Under the pieces are notes generated by a model. That model worked only from the letters and a program-made list of their open reading frames with translations, ran no database searches and had not been told where the DNA came from. DNA of 64,000 nucleotides from Ceratobasidium sp. AG-K (Eukaryota > Basidiomycota > Agaricomycetes > Cantharellales > Ceratobasidiaceae). Positions 1 to 12,492 of the stretch are shown here, piece after piece (the first letter of the stretch is position 1; each line of letters starts with the position of its first letter). Location of the stretch: NCBI GenBank assembly GCA_037039685.1, contig JAWNGF010000002.1:3596001-3660000 (forward strand), given 5' to 3'. The translations under genes and the position numbers were made by a program.

Positions 1-218
1 CACGCGTCGCAAGGCCAAGGTCAGTAATTCAACCTATTAGGCACCGAGACGACGATACTCACTCTGAGTGTTGCCATGTATAGACAACGCCGCTTTCTGA
101 ACCTGCGACGTTCCTTTCGACCATCCCCGAGATCGCAAGTGTTTTTGAACAAAACTCGCTCCTTCCCGACCTGTCCTTTTCGGGGGATAGCAAGTATTAT
201 CCTAGCGAAGACGCACTC

Positions 219-1415
219 ATGGATACCGATTCAATTCGTGCTCGTACTGCTATTGCCCTGGCTCGCGCTCAGCTTGAACACTCTCGGCCTGCAAGCCATA
301 ACCGGAAAATCGAACGGTCGTCGAATCGGATGATGATGCTTCCCAGCGAGCTCGAGGAATACAAGGCCCAGGCTCGTTTGCGTTCCGCTTCAATTCCAGC
401 TCGCGATGATTCTTCAACGTGGAACGAGAAGCCTGTCGATCCTGTGCGCGACATCAGCGCGATGCGGAAGGAGGTTGAACAATCACAAGCGATGGTTCTA
501 ACGTTGATGGCGGCCAAAGAGGCTAAATCCCAGCGTGCGACAGCAAGGAAAAAGTCTCACTCGCCACCGAGAGCTGATCTGCCCAAACTACCGAACAAAC
601 CTTCCCAGGGATTGTATCAGGCCGGGGATATTCCTCCGTGCCCACCACCTTCTATACCTCTGCCTCAACTTCCGCCTTCGATCCCGCTCCCTCAGCTTCC
701 TCCCAAGATTACTGTCATTGGTCACAAGTCTGAACCCACCACGCCCAAGTTGGAACAGTCTCGGCAGAGCGGAGCTTCTTCCGGTTCGAGCGCATACAAG
801 GGCCTTCCGACTATGTATCGTTCTGATGACGAAACCCTGAAGCACATCGACCTCTTGATGCAAAGCTTGCTTGACTCCCATTCGGACCAAGAGGATCCTT
901 CACGGAAATTCTGTTACTCGCTGCCCTCGAGATCGGGTCGTGGGCGCAGTGGGAGCCATTCTGTGGCGGACAGCCGTCAGAGTCGGCGCCCTCGGTAAGC
1001 CCGCCGTGCCTATTGACCCTGATGAATTAGCGTTCTGACATCTGATGTTTTAAGAATGGCGATGCCCTCCGAGCCTATGCCTGTCCAGCGCCCTGCAGGG
1101 CACGCCCACGTCACGCCACCTCCGCAACCGCCGCATACACCTGCCCCTCGAGCCTACTGCGAGCTTAGATTCGGGTCTCTGCCAGGTAATCATAGCCCTC
1201 ATTGTAGACCCGTATTCCCTGACTAATCACGACCTCGATTCATAGGTTCGGCCAAGATGCCTCATTTCAATCCCATTTCGTTCAACTACTATGACGTCCT
1301 ACTTCCTTCAACCGAGAATGGGATGTTGGATTATTCTGAACACGACGCGTATTCTCAGAACGCAACATGCAACCTAACCTTCTCCAGCGGACCTACTGAG
1401 AAACATTCTCGATAA
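219..1415 (+). CDS. Proline-rich hypothetical protein
   Basis: I do not recognise this protein. Three exons can be read: from the ATG at 219 to about 995, about 1054 to 1186, and about 1245 to the TAA at 1413-1415. The introns have GTAAGC...TTAAG and GTAATC...CATAG borders and keep the frame. The product is about 360 residues, basic, Ser/Pro-rich and probably disordered, with no membrane segment or signal peptide. A nine-residue unit, PSIPLPQLP, occurs twice in tandem near residues 145-162. The C-terminal exon is different in character (FNPISFNYYDVLLP, then a Thr/Ser-rich end). A further upstream exon cannot be excluded. The exon structure is plausible, but function is unknown. Confidence 0.6.
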
Positions 1416-2562
1416 ATCGCACAGCCTCATTCCATTGGCCAATCAGGGTCAACAAACTCCACCCCACTTGGGTGGAATGGCCATTCATAATTGAACTCGT
1501 CGCTCACAAAGGCCGACATATTTGATCCGCGCTCTCAGTTGCCCGAGTCTCACTATTCGTTCGAATTTCTGTCTCTCCTGTTGCATATACCTCCTTTTTT
1601 GCGCCCCCAATGGGCCCGTCGCTCGCTATCCCTCCTGTTGTACCACCCTCCTTGGATCGCTGAATTTTGTTGTACCAATACGTGTCCTGACCGACAGCGC
1701 CACCACCACGTTCTCTTGTTTTCAATTATCGAATGTACTACCCTCGCGTTTGTAGCTACACACTGCCCCAAATTTATAGCTTGAAAATGATCAACCGTTC
1801 TTCGTGTCTAGATTGATGCTACGCCTCGCGATACGAAATAGGAAGTCATTTACTTCATATAACGCGGCTCAGGCGAGCATAGCTCCGGGTCTTGGCCCTC
1901 GAGCAAGCAACCGGGCTTCAATTGCCATCAATTACAGACTTCTGACCGAGTATGCTAAGCCACGTACTTATTATCAATCAACGATAACTACCATATCGCG
2001 TATATCGCACGTGTGTGCGAAGCTGATTCACCTTGGCAATCGTGCAGGCGCGTTTAGACCCCCCGAACAAAGTAACAGCACCGCTACGACCAGAACACTG
2101 CTCGCCTCCAGTACCCCTGACATCCTATTGAGCTTAGCCCTAGATGGAGTACCTGTGTCAAACTTATTGACACTCGGTCATTGAGTTATACAGCACTATT
2201 TTTAGCTCGGACTTATGACCGGGACGCTTGTGCACCGCCCAGAAGTATATTCTCATGTGTATATGTTCGAGTTTTCGAGACTACGGGCTGCTCGAAATAT
2301 TACAAACAATATAAGGCTTAATCGAATGTCAGAGGTTCGGTCCCAGGCGCTCATAATAGAGGCCTAATGGCGCCCGTGTCTCCCGAGTCGGGGTCTGGAG
2401 TCCGGAGAAAGCTGTGTCCAGTGTTCCTGATGTGCCCTCGATCGTCATTACATAATACGCAACGCGCCTCCATCTGACAATTAGTACAAAATCCGACCAT
2501 GCATTGGCCACCCTTTGTGCCTCTCCCCTCTCCCTCCACCGACCTGCTACGTACGAATAGTG
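1416..2562. other. Intergenic stretch, no supported gene
   Basis: About 1.15 kb between the proline-rich gene and the CAX-type antiporter. A 126-codon plus-strand open frame at 1804-2184 has no recognisable domain or splice partners and looks like chance. The right end must hold the antiporter promoter. Nothing else was recognised. Confidence 0.5.
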
Positions 2563-5227
2563 ATGTCGGGCCAATACGCACCAGTCCATGATATGGACAC
2601 TGAGGAGGATGGCCACAGAACCCCCGGGTTTCCCCAACCTGAACCATATTCGGGTACGAGCGCCCGGGTCGTATTTCTCACAGTGCTCGTACTTAGCGTA
2701 GTTTTTTCATCGGTTAGGTTCTACCGAGACGCTCGTGCCACAATCTGGCAGTCCCCCAGGCCAGTATGCCCGCGTCCCACCCGATGGGTCAGGCAGCGGA
2801 CGTGCACACATGCGTCCGGCTTTCACACACCAGCGGACTTCAAGTCTAGGCCAACACGCGGACCCCTGGAGTCCAGGATACCAACGCAACACGAGCCGAT
2901 TTTCGTTGGGTAGTGCGCAGGAAATGCATGGCAAGGATCCGTCTAAGCGCTTCAGCCAGACCAGTGCGAGCCCAGTCCATCACCGCCAGGGTTCGTCTGC
3001 AACCCAGCATAGCACTCCTCCTGGCCCACCAATCTCGAAATGGCAGAACTTCAGGAGAAAGTTCCAAGGCCATCGATTACGGGAGCGTGGACACAAGGTG
3101 CCCGGGTTGTGGGCTAGTCTCAAGGCGATAGTCACGTGTAGCTGTAAGTTTCAGGTCGTTTATCTTCATACCTATTGAGTCAACTATTTATGCCATGTAA
3201 TAGGGTTAAACTTTCTACTCATTTTTGTACCGGCGGCTTGGGTTTGGGGATGGAAAGTCGCCCAGCCGTTTGTCAAGGAGAAAACAAAAGCTCCGTATGA
3301 GGATTATGTCTACTTGTTTATATGTACGTTCGTCGCCCGATTTGGAGTACGAACTAACGCACGTTTTAGTATCGTTCATTGCAATTATTCCTCTGGAAAA
3401 TATTGCTGAGTATGGGGGCGAGCAGTTAGCATTGTACTGCGGGGAGGCAAGTTGTATTGAACGTAGCTGCGCAATTTGGACTGACAATCTCCTAGTCCAT
3501 TGGTGATCTTATCATCATTACCCTCCATAACGTAGTCGAGGTCGTACTCGCATGGTTCTTGTTGATTAAATGCGAAATCAAACTTCTTCAAGCAACGATT
3601 GTCGGCGTCGTTTTGTTGCACTCCCTACTTGTTCCCGGGGCCGCATTCCTTGCTGGCGGGTCAAAGATTTGGGCACAGAACTTGAAACCTCGTGTAACGG
3701 AACTCAACCAAAGCTTGCTCACTATTGGGTATGTTCAATACCCTCACCATTGTTATCCGCCAAGTCTCACACATGTGGTTACTCTAGTGTCTTGTCCCTC
3801 GTGGTCCCAGCGGGTTTCTTCAGCGCATTGCCCTATCAAAATCCGAGCGTTTATGCACCTCAATTCGCAAATGCCACTCTGATTACTGAATTGGAGGCGG
3901 CGGCAAGCAATAGTACGGTTGCTAACGCGGCTCAACTTCTCCGACGAGCCGCGGTTGATGGCAAAGGACACAAAGCACAGGAACACGCGATGGAGATTGC
4001 CTCGCAGGTTATTGCCGTCTCGGACAAGACTCGCGGGCTGATTCTTGCCTTGAGTCGGGGTATCTCGGTCATCCTCTTCGTAATGTGAGTCTGCCTTATG
4101 CACCTTGTTCGAGCATTGACTGAGCGATCACCCGCTATAGCTATGTCGCCTCACGAATTTACCTCCACAACCCACCAGGCGGCAAGAAAAAGACGCTGAC
4201 ACAGCAATTCGAAGAGGGAGAGGCTGTACCGATGCACGATGTTGGTTATGCGATGACTCCTGGGGCTAGCAACTACTTTGACCAGAAGCACCGGTCTTCA
4301 ACACCCCCCCTAGCCTACGCCTCGACCACTAATCTTGTCTATCGCGAGGAGGACCGGGAAAAGGCTACGAGCATTTTGGAACATGAGCAAGGACATGGTG
4401 GGCATGGCGCCCACGAACACAAGCCTGAGGTTGGACCCTGGCCTGCACTGATTCTGCTGCTGATCTCGGTCGGAATGATCACGGTTACCGCTGAATGTGT
4501 GAGTTCCTATTCTAGCTTGAATTGCATAGTTTCTTCGGAACTAACGGCTTGACAGTTGGTGATTGCGATCAAGCCTATTCGTGAACAGGTAGACGAGAAG
4601 AAGATGTTTACTGACGAGGTTAGCTCCCGTCCTGTCCATCATAATCGTATTCTAACGGTCATGTGTAGTGGTTCGGCCTCGTTCTTCTGCCTCTTCTATC
4701 CTATGCCGGGGACGGTTTGAATACGAGCATGTACTTCATCCGCAGCCACTTGTTTTCGCAGCATGTCGCTCCCCCCGAAGATATTGCCAAGGCCAAAAAT
4801 ATCGATCTCGCTATTCAATTTACCCTATTTTGGATCCCAGTTCTTGTCCTTGTGGCTTGGATTGTCAAAATCCCCCTGACTCTACTTTTCGGTACGAACC
4901 AGGTTATCTATATGTGTCGTCGAGTCTAACACGTGCTCTGTAGACCATTTTGAGATTGTAGTGATCGTCGGCGCGTGTTTCCTCGTCAACTCGGTCACCC
5001 AGGATGGAAGGACCAATTGGGCCGAAGGCTTGATCATGGTTGGGTTTTATACAATCATTGTGCGTATCTGAGGTTTCTTTGTATTGGAAACCGTCGCTGA
5101 CGTCGTTGTTATCCGACAGGCCTTGGCAGCATGGTTCTACCCCGGAGACGCCGATGTCCACTTTTTGTCATATTGCTCCTCAGTTCAATCGCTGCTCAGT
5201 AACTCGCCCAAAGATGCCGCTGCATGA
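2563..5227 (+). CDS. CAX-family Ca2+/H+ antiporter-like membrane protein, divergent
   Basis: This is a multi-pass cation/proton exchanger, presumably of the vacuole or another endomembrane. The ATG at 2563 opens a short first exon. At least eight introns follow and the TGA is at 5225-5227. A hydrophilic N-terminus of about 150 residues rich in Ser, Pro and His precedes the first membrane helix (LNFLLIFVPAAWVWGW). The first CAX half contains IIPLENIAEYGGEQLALY, DLIIITLHNVVEVVLAWF and LLQATIVGVVLLHSLLVPG. A His/Glu-rich cytosolic loop (HEQGHGGHGAHEHKPE) splits the halves. The second half runs from PWPALILLLISVGM to TNWAEGLIMVGFYTIIA. Order and topology match CAX exchangers. The GNxxE-type exchange motifs are altered, to HNVVE in half one and SYAGDG in half two, so the transported ion and activity are uncertain. 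Confidence 0.85.
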
Positions 5228-5788
5228 GATCAAAGGTGACAATGATTCTTTGGCGGATAAAGGTTGATGATTCTTTTTCGTTGGGTAATTTTGTACAAGG
5301 ACATTGGGGTGTAAGCTTGTTTTTGTTGAGGCTGTACGTGTGTCTGTGTTCATTCCGCGCATATAACTGCGTGATGTCAGACACGGTATATGAATAAACG
5401 ATATTGATTTATTGCTTGTACTATGTGAGAGGGCCGGCTGTTGGGCGAATCGAGCATGACTAAGACTGCATATAGCTCACATCTCCACCAGGTTGGGGGC
5501 TGATGTGCCGATGTAACGTGATGAGTGAGAACCTGCGTCGACAGTAGAGCAGCTGCATTTATTCGCCAATCCCTCGATCTCAACGCTATCAAGGGATAAT
5601 GGTTATAAAATCGCATTTGGTTGGGATTTGAATATGCAATACAATTAGACGAGGTATTAATACAGAATAAGTACAGAGCAGATGAAACAAACCAGAGGCA
5701 TGATTAAATTCGAAGAGTCATGAATCAATAAATATTAAGATAGGGGTTAAAATTAGCACGAGCTCAAACAGTTCCCCTTGTCAGTGTT
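5228..5788. other. Intergenic stretch
   Basis: A/T-rich 3' region of the antiporter gene and 3' flank of the minus-strand gene remnant. No coding signal was recognised. Confidence 0.5.
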
Positions 5789-6330
5789 TCAGCGACGGCT
5801 TGAACCACCACTTGCTCCAGGATTGCTTGGTGGGTTGTAAGGTGGCTGTAACAGCGCGGGGCTAAACAGAGGGTACATTTGTGAGCTCTTTCTAAGCCCC
5901 GCCGTATACCCAGTACTTACTTGATGGTTCCTGGGTTGCTAGGCACGTATGATCTAGAATCTGGGCAGGTAATATTCCTGCAGTCCGAGAGGCGAACCTT
6001 CCCGATCAGCCTACCAGCATAGTCTGCGACGTGCTGCATTTGACACATGTTGATTGGCTGGAAGTCTACTAAGTCAGTCGAGGTAATCTTGACGAATCTC
6101 AGGATGAAGGAGTAGGCTGCGATATTTGCTAACCTTCTGTGTAAGTAGTAAATAGGATTGGTGCCGTATGCTTTGAAGGGAGTAACGCGACGAAATTAGA
6201 GTGAAGGTACAAGGATGGAGAGCCCGAGGTACTATAATCACTTGTACGGAATACCAACGCTTTTATGCTGGCAGAGTTGCCAGAGAGCCACCCGGTCGCC
6301 TCTGCTAGGTGGATGGAAAGTGGAATTCTA
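5789..6330 (-). CDS. Partial or decayed unidentified gene (3' exons)
   Basis: Three minus-strand exons join in frame across two good introns, about 6080-6135 (GTTAGC...CTTAG) and 5865-5925 (GTAAGT...TTTAG). The stop TGA is at 5789-5791. The readable C-terminal part is about 120 residues. It includes ATGWLSGNSASIKALVF, a segment with two cysteines in CRNITCPDSRSYVP, and a Pro/Gly/Ser-rich tail (NPPSNPGASGG). Upstream of about 6330 the frame is closed by stops. I could not find an initiator or signal peptide, although an intron ending in ATAG at about 6331 is possible. It may be an extracellular protein (paired cysteines, low-complexity tail), but that is a guess. No family was recognised. Confidence 0.35.
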
Positions 6331-7400
6331 TCTCATGCCGATGTTTACGCTTGGTGCGTGGAATAATCGTTAAGGCTCAGTGTATGCGTGGAGGTTTGTT
6401 CCTCCCGTGGCTAATGGCCCTATTCGAGGCGGAGCATAGAAGCATTTGTGGATGTAACCCACATGTGAAATTGCTCCGAGGCGGAGTAGGAGCGCGCAAA
6501 CGTAATTCTAGACGATTGTCAGAGCCGTGAAGATTGGCGGACACTGTGCATAGTCAAGCCCGAGAAGTCTTAGCGTTCTGCAGGATAAGCCTAATACGTA
6601 AGAGGCGATGATGTAAACATTCACCTTACTATCTTTCTTGCCCGGATTTCAATAGCTCCTTGTCTGTTCTATTTGATTTAAAGCACCAGCAGATCGATAG
6701 CACAGCTCTAACTCTGGGCTGTCCCATGAGTTATGAATATCACGAAGAAATACACACGACACATACTGATCACAGGATTAGCCCACGCCCCACGAACACC
6801 AAAGCATTGGCGGGCTGTAGGGCCAAATTGGACCCGACTTACTAGTGGATCAGTAGCCGGAAAGGAGCATGATGCTCTATCGCCTCAACCCAGGGCATGC
6901 TGGTACTGCTATGAATATGATAATTTCAGAGTTTCCTTCACAGCTAGCTATAACCAATCTCCAGTTGGGCCTACGCAATGAACCATTGGGAAGCGCATAT
7001 AAGTCACTATTGGGAGGCCCGTGTTGACAGGAAATCAATACTACATATGTCAATTGTTTTAATTGGTGTCACAATTCGATATGTTCTTAAAAGGTCACTA
7101 ACGTCGGTGCGACGAAGGGGACAACCAAGCCTGCAGCAATAATAGCCTTGGAAGACGAATCTTGTAACCTCACGCTTGGAATGCTTCCTTTCACTTCCAA
7201 AAATCACTCCTGAAAGGTGTGCAAGAGACATACGAGTTAATTTGGTACTGTCATGTCACCCAATAGTTCGTGATCAGTAGTAGTTTTTGAAGAACCGAGC
7301 ATGAGCCACATTAGTATGACCTCCTTGACCCGACTCCCGCAGCATCGGTTCGGACAACAAAATTTGATTTCGCTCATCCTTCATAACAATGCGAAGGTGG
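6331..7400. other. Intergenic stretch, no supported gene
   Basis: About 1.07 kb 3' of the FluG-type gene, possibly holding degraded 5' exons of the gene remnant to its left. Only short, unconvincing open frames are present. Confidence 0.4.
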
Positions 7401-10400
7401 TTAGCAGCGCCATTCAAACCCCGGAACATACACAGCAGCCCATACCTTTCGAACAGCCTTGTAAAGTTCCCAAGCCTCTGAAGGAAGCCAGGTGTTGATG
7501 TAGTCCGTTCGTTCTTTCGAATCGGGTTCGAACACTACGGACTCAGTGGGCATTTGAGTGGTGATACGCATTTCGCTCCGTTGCTCTTCTGTCAGTCTGG
7601 CTGCAACGGCAGTACAGTTTCGCATCTCGAGCACCTGTTGATTCGCTAGTCCAATCGAGCCAGCCGCGAGTACAGCCGCCAAGGCCAAATAGGGATTTGC
7701 GATCCCGTCAAACGCCTTGAGCTCGACGTTGAAAGTGCCCTCGAAACCACAAAGTCGAAGGGGTGCCTCCTTGTTCTCCCGTCCCCAGCATGCCCAAGTT
7801 CCACCAGTCCATGCGCCGTCAACTACGCGATCATAGGATGCATCAGCGGGGAGTGTGAACGCGCATACAGACCGAAGGTGGCTGAGAAGACCAGCCATAA
7901 ACGAAGCCAGGTCCGAAGGCAAGGATGGGAGGTCAGGATGATCAGAGGGAGTATCGGAGTGAGGGCTTTGGACCGATATATGCATGTGACATGCACTGCC
8001 TCCTGTAGTGATAATGATTGTCTATTATGAAGGATGTTTTGCTTGTACACATAACTCACCTTGATTCGAGAAAACCCTAGGAGCCAGGGTAGCTCTAAAA
8101 CCATGTTTCTCAGCAACATTGTAGATTATTTCCCGTGTGGCGACGAGTGCATCGGCGGCTTGGACTGGCGGAAGGTGCCCAGTGACAACTTCGTACTGTT
8201 TGGGTATCGTCAGCTTTAATATGTCTGGAAGTACAGCTTGCTTACCTGACCACTGGCACTCTCGGCGTGATACATCTCGAGTTTAATCCCAGCGTCGATG
8301 ATGCTCTGGGCGATGTCGTGTACGCAATCTGCTACGGGCCCGCACTGGAGTTTTCGGGAGACGGACCATGCACCAGTGCGAGCGGGTTTGTCGTCTCGAT
8401 CGAGAAGTATAAATTCGGTTTCAAACCCAACGAGGAACCTGGATTTGTACTCGCGCTCCGCACGCCTTGAAACCAGTTTGGTAGATGTTGAGCCAGGTGT
8501 GATTATGACTACTATCATGGTTACTTACTGGACGACCCGACGCAAGACGCTTCGGGGACAAATAACCGACTCTTCTCCACCAGCATACGATTTTTCAAAG
8601 AATCTTCCCATTACGTATGCGTGGCTAGGCATAAAAGGTGCTCTCCACATCGTTGAAAAGTCGGGCTTCAATGTGAAGTCTTTGCTAGTGCTCACGCCGC
8701 TCGGTAAACTATCCTGCACACCCAAACCGATAGCGCCCCGAATCAGACTAAGACCGGATTCGGCGAGCTGTTCAGAGTTGGAGGACCAAGAGTCAAATTT
8801 GACGCCTACTAATGACTCGAAATGCTCAATAGGAATAACGCGGTATCGGATGAGGTTAACATAGTCGACCCAGGTGACTCGTACAAACTGGATTCCACGG
8901 GATTTAATAAGGGATATTGAATCTTTCAGAGTGTTATTTGGTAACTTTTCGAGCGAATGCGTTGGTCGAGAGAAGTATCCTGGAACCAAGTTTGGACTCG
9001 TATCGACTTCTTTAATGCTGGGTTCGGCCTGTTCTGGTGCATCTGGTAGTGAGGTTGTAACAAATGCGGGAGATCCAAGATCGGATCCCTCGACCAGACT
9101 GGGTCCAAGCTGGGTATATTCAACGCCCAAGGAATAGAGACGATTGGAGTTGTGGAAGAATATCCGTTTGGCAATTTGGAGTCCTTCCTCATAGCTGAGC
9201 TCGTGCCTGTCAATAGACTGTGCCAGCAACTTAAAAAAAAAGTTAGACATATCAGCAGTCATGCAACGGGACGCATACTTCGCTCAATGCTTCCCGTGTC
9301 TGCAAGGCAGCTAGGTAAAATCTTTCAGGATGGAAGGCCGTATCAGAGGACCAGAGCAACTTGTTTGTTGGACATAGTTCAATCATTTGACGGAGCATAC
9401 TACGCTGGCCATCTCCTGATAGTAATGGGATTGCGAGGCCAAAATCAACTGGATACGATATTAGTGAGAGTTAGTGAGAGCATGCGTCCAGGAGCGTGCG
9501 ACCTACGGTAGACATTGGCATAAACTGTAGCCAAATAGCCCACTTGGCGAGCATACGGGTATCCTGAGTGGAGTAATACAAATGTCACGTCCGGATAGGC
9601 TTTGATCAAGGGCTGCAGGAGGGACGCGTCGGATTTGACAAGGCTGATGTCGTTATCGCCGAGTCTAAATTCATTTGGCGTAAGACATGCCAAGGGATGT
9701 CCCTCATTACACTTACCCCGTGTGAAACTGCACTATGACAATATCAGGCAGAGCTTGCAGCGACGCCATTGCCTTACTCACAAGGCTTTCCGGAACCCGA
9801 AATTGCCTTTAAAGTAGCATTGATTATCCATCCCACCACTTCAGGATGGTCTACGCGAAATTTGCCGCTTGAGGATAACTGATGAGTGACTATTTGTTCT
9901 ACGGCGGCGCCGTGCTGTTCCAAATCAATTCTAGGTTCGATGTCCAGCCCAGACCTATACGCGGCTATTGACTTGAATCCCACAACTTGAGGATCTTTGA
10001 CATATTCAATTATAGACCTCACGAAGCTCTGAAGGCTATGTGTTTCCTTTTCTCTATTCATGATTGCCTGAAATATTCAAGTTTAATCACGCACGACTAC
10101 GCAGGGGATTGGGAAGCTGACCTCAAACAACGTCTCAATTCGTACGATCCGTTTATTGGGCAGAGGTGTAAGTTGGTTGTGCCAAGCAAGTGGGTGACAG
10201 TGATCATTGGCAATGCCGTCGTCGAAGAGAATAAGCTGGATGCCGGCGGACCGAACTAGGTTTCGGCAGAGGACCTCGTAATCCATGGTTTTGGCAGTCG
10301 CTTGCACCTCTTGCCAAGACGCATACTCGGGGAGATTTAGAAACCGGGCCAGGTGCTTTATCATACGCATGTGGGCCAGGGAGTAAACAGAGTCGTTCAG

Positions 10401-10565
10401 AGCGCCCGCAGTTGCCTCAGAAACGAGCATCTCGCGAGGGTACTCTGCTGGCGTATCATAGGTTTTAAGAATGTTGTGCGCATGGTTGTCGATTATGGGT
10501 ATCAAAGAGATATCCTTTTGTATCCGAGCATGGGTGTTAGAGTTGGGCAATGGTATAGGCTCCAT
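7401..10565 (-). CDS. fluG: FluG-type protein: amidohydrolase fused to glutamine synthetase domain
   Basis: Two-domain protein of the FluG family, which in Aspergillus is needed for an extracellular sporulation signal. The ATG is at 10563-10565 and about six introns interrupt the gene. The N-terminal half is an amidohydrolase-2 domain with the metal-site motif DNHAHN at about residues 26-31 and a later segment, SIIEYVKDPQVVGFKSIAAYRSG. It continues through FVLLHSGYPYARQVGYLATVYANVY to LLWSSDTAFHPE. The C-terminal half is a glutamine synthetase catalytic domain with FETEFILLD, EMYHAESASGQ, HMHIS and NPYLALAAVLAAGSIG, in the usual order. The last roughly 45 residues before the stop do not resemble the normal synthetase C-terminus, so the 3' end may be mis-modelled or truncated. 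The enzymatic reaction of fungal FluG proteins is not established. Confidence 0.85.
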
Positions 10566-11135
10566 GTGGTGGACGTTGGTGAGGTCAAGAGCAGGCCTGC
10601 AGCTGGGGCGAGCTGAAATGGCTGTGCCGCTGATCGGGTCTGCGGAGTTGCGGTGCCAGAGGTCTTTTAGGCGGTTATCACATTGACGTCAATGTTTTCA
10701 TCGGTGCAAGGCGAGCTAACTGGAAGGATCTCCACTCTGATGAGTGGTCATTGCAGCGATTCCGGCCAAGTGCCGCATCAAACGATTGGCTAGATCACGA
10801 TCCCGAGCCAATGGGAAACAAATACAATTGTAATACTATTTGTTATTGAATTAGAGGCCGGTACAAATTAATGGGCGAATACACATGTAATCACAGTGTT
10901 TGAAACTGGCAATATTGAACTGGATCCGGATGAGTCGACTGGATAGAGCGAGCGGGCCTAGCGTTTGCCAGCCTGCCAGAGTGAAGGGCTCAGCGCCTAA
11001 CGGCCACGGTGTTTGAGGTCTCGAGTTCGTTTGTGCATGACCAACCACGTCATATACACCTAGGTGAACGTGTTCATCTAACTTATAAGGCCTGAAACAC
11101 AGATCCTTAACCAAACGTCATCTTCTTTCTACCAC
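10566..11135. promoter_or_regulatory. Divergent promoter region, fluG-like / membrane protein
   Basis: 570 bp between two divergently oriented start codons. No open frame with family character is present. It must contain both promoters; no specific element was identified. Confidence 0.45.
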
Positions 11136-12327
11136 ATGAGTCTTGCTACGGTCAGCAGAATCCTCGACCAGATCCGTGCTCCTCCACTTCAGGCATGGGG
11201 CATACCTTTCCCGTTAATGGATCTAATCGGAGCCATTCGTTTGTCAATTGTACTTCGGCAAATCAAGAAACTTAAAGGCACGGGTGCGACGGGTACCGAC
11301 ACCAAAGTGTCACCATGGGTGTCTGCACTAATTTTGTTTGGAGGGGAGGCTATAATGTGTAAATGAACCTCTTCAACTGGCGAAACACCGTACTTATGCG
11401 CATTTTCTCTCGAAAGGCTCTCTGCTCTCATTAACGCCAGGATTCCTTCTGAGCCCCAACGTTACACTATTGTTCATGGGGGCACAATTCGTTATCAATG
11501 AAGTAATACCCGAGTAGGTCAAACCCACAACATAACTAGAAACTGATTGCCTAACCTATGACTCAAAGGCCTCCTCCATTTCAGTTTGGGGTCGAGCTCC
11601 CATTGGCCGTATTCGATGCTTTTGGTCGCGCATTATTGTTGTGTGACTTTGCCCCAGGATTAATTGCGAGGCATCCCGATCCCATGGTAGCCAACTCGCC
11701 CTTGGCACTCTTGATTACGTCTGAAGTAGGTCGTTGTCTATTCACGCACTGATTTATTGAACTGACACGTAGGCAGGTCCTCACGAATGGGGGATTCTTC
11801 TTTGTCAACCTGTTAAACATGCTCGATCCACGCGGGTGGCGAGTGGACCGTACTCCACCAGAGGCTTTGCCCTGGGGCTGGACAGCGGTAGACTTGTGGA
11901 CTGCGCCAGTGATAACCGCTTTGTGGGCTACACTTACTCACTGGAGGGTGAGCTTATCATTAATCGATACGAGAAACTACAATGACGTGCGTTTGCTTAG
12001 AACGTACCGTTTTGGGTCGATTTGCATACCACCTACCTTGGCACGGAACCTACCGCCCTCTCGACTGAGAAGCCCATCGCTCCTGAGGCCTGGTCCCATT
12101 CGGACGCTCGTGCCCTGTGCCTAGTCATTTTGGCTGCGCTTTTTGTCGCTCGGACTTGGTGGAACATGGGACCAATACCGACTTTCCGACCGAAACTACG
12201 ACCGACCTCAACCTCGATCCCGTCGTCATCTGAATCGACAGCCGTCGAACTCGTCGGGTCGTCGAACAATGCACGAAAACGACGAAACAAGCATTCTCGG
12301 GGGGAAAGCATGACCAAAGTCGAGTGA
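11136..12327 (+). CDS. Hypothetical multi-pass membrane protein
   Basis: I do not recognise the family. The ATG at 11136 starts exon 1 (MSLATVSRILDQIRAPPLQAWG). Introns at about 11360-11416, 11512-11568, 11728-11776 and 11949-12003 join hydrophobic segments in frame. These are SLLSLTPGFLLSPNVTLLFM, FQFGVELPLAVFDAFGRALLL, NSPLALLIT, WTAVDLWTAPVITALWATL and ALCLVILAALFVARTWW. The tail is basic and Ser/Arg/Lys-rich (ARKRRNKHSRG), with TGA at 12325-12327. The product is about 320 residues with four to five membrane helices and a cytosolic basic tail. It converges with the snurportin gene. Confidence 0.65.
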
Positions 12328-12492
12328 TCGCGGCTGTTGAGTTGACATGCAGAATTTACAGACACAACAATAGCTAGATGTACAACTGATAGACGCGGCT
12401 GGTATCTTGTACAATTATTATCATGACATCATATCTTGCTCAGTGACTCTCCTCGCGATCAACCTGGGTAAAAAATTAGGTCGGATCCATGA

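Noticed and set aside
1804..2184. 126-codon plus-strand open frame
   Set aside because: No domain, no splice partners and low protein-like character; probably chance between two genes.
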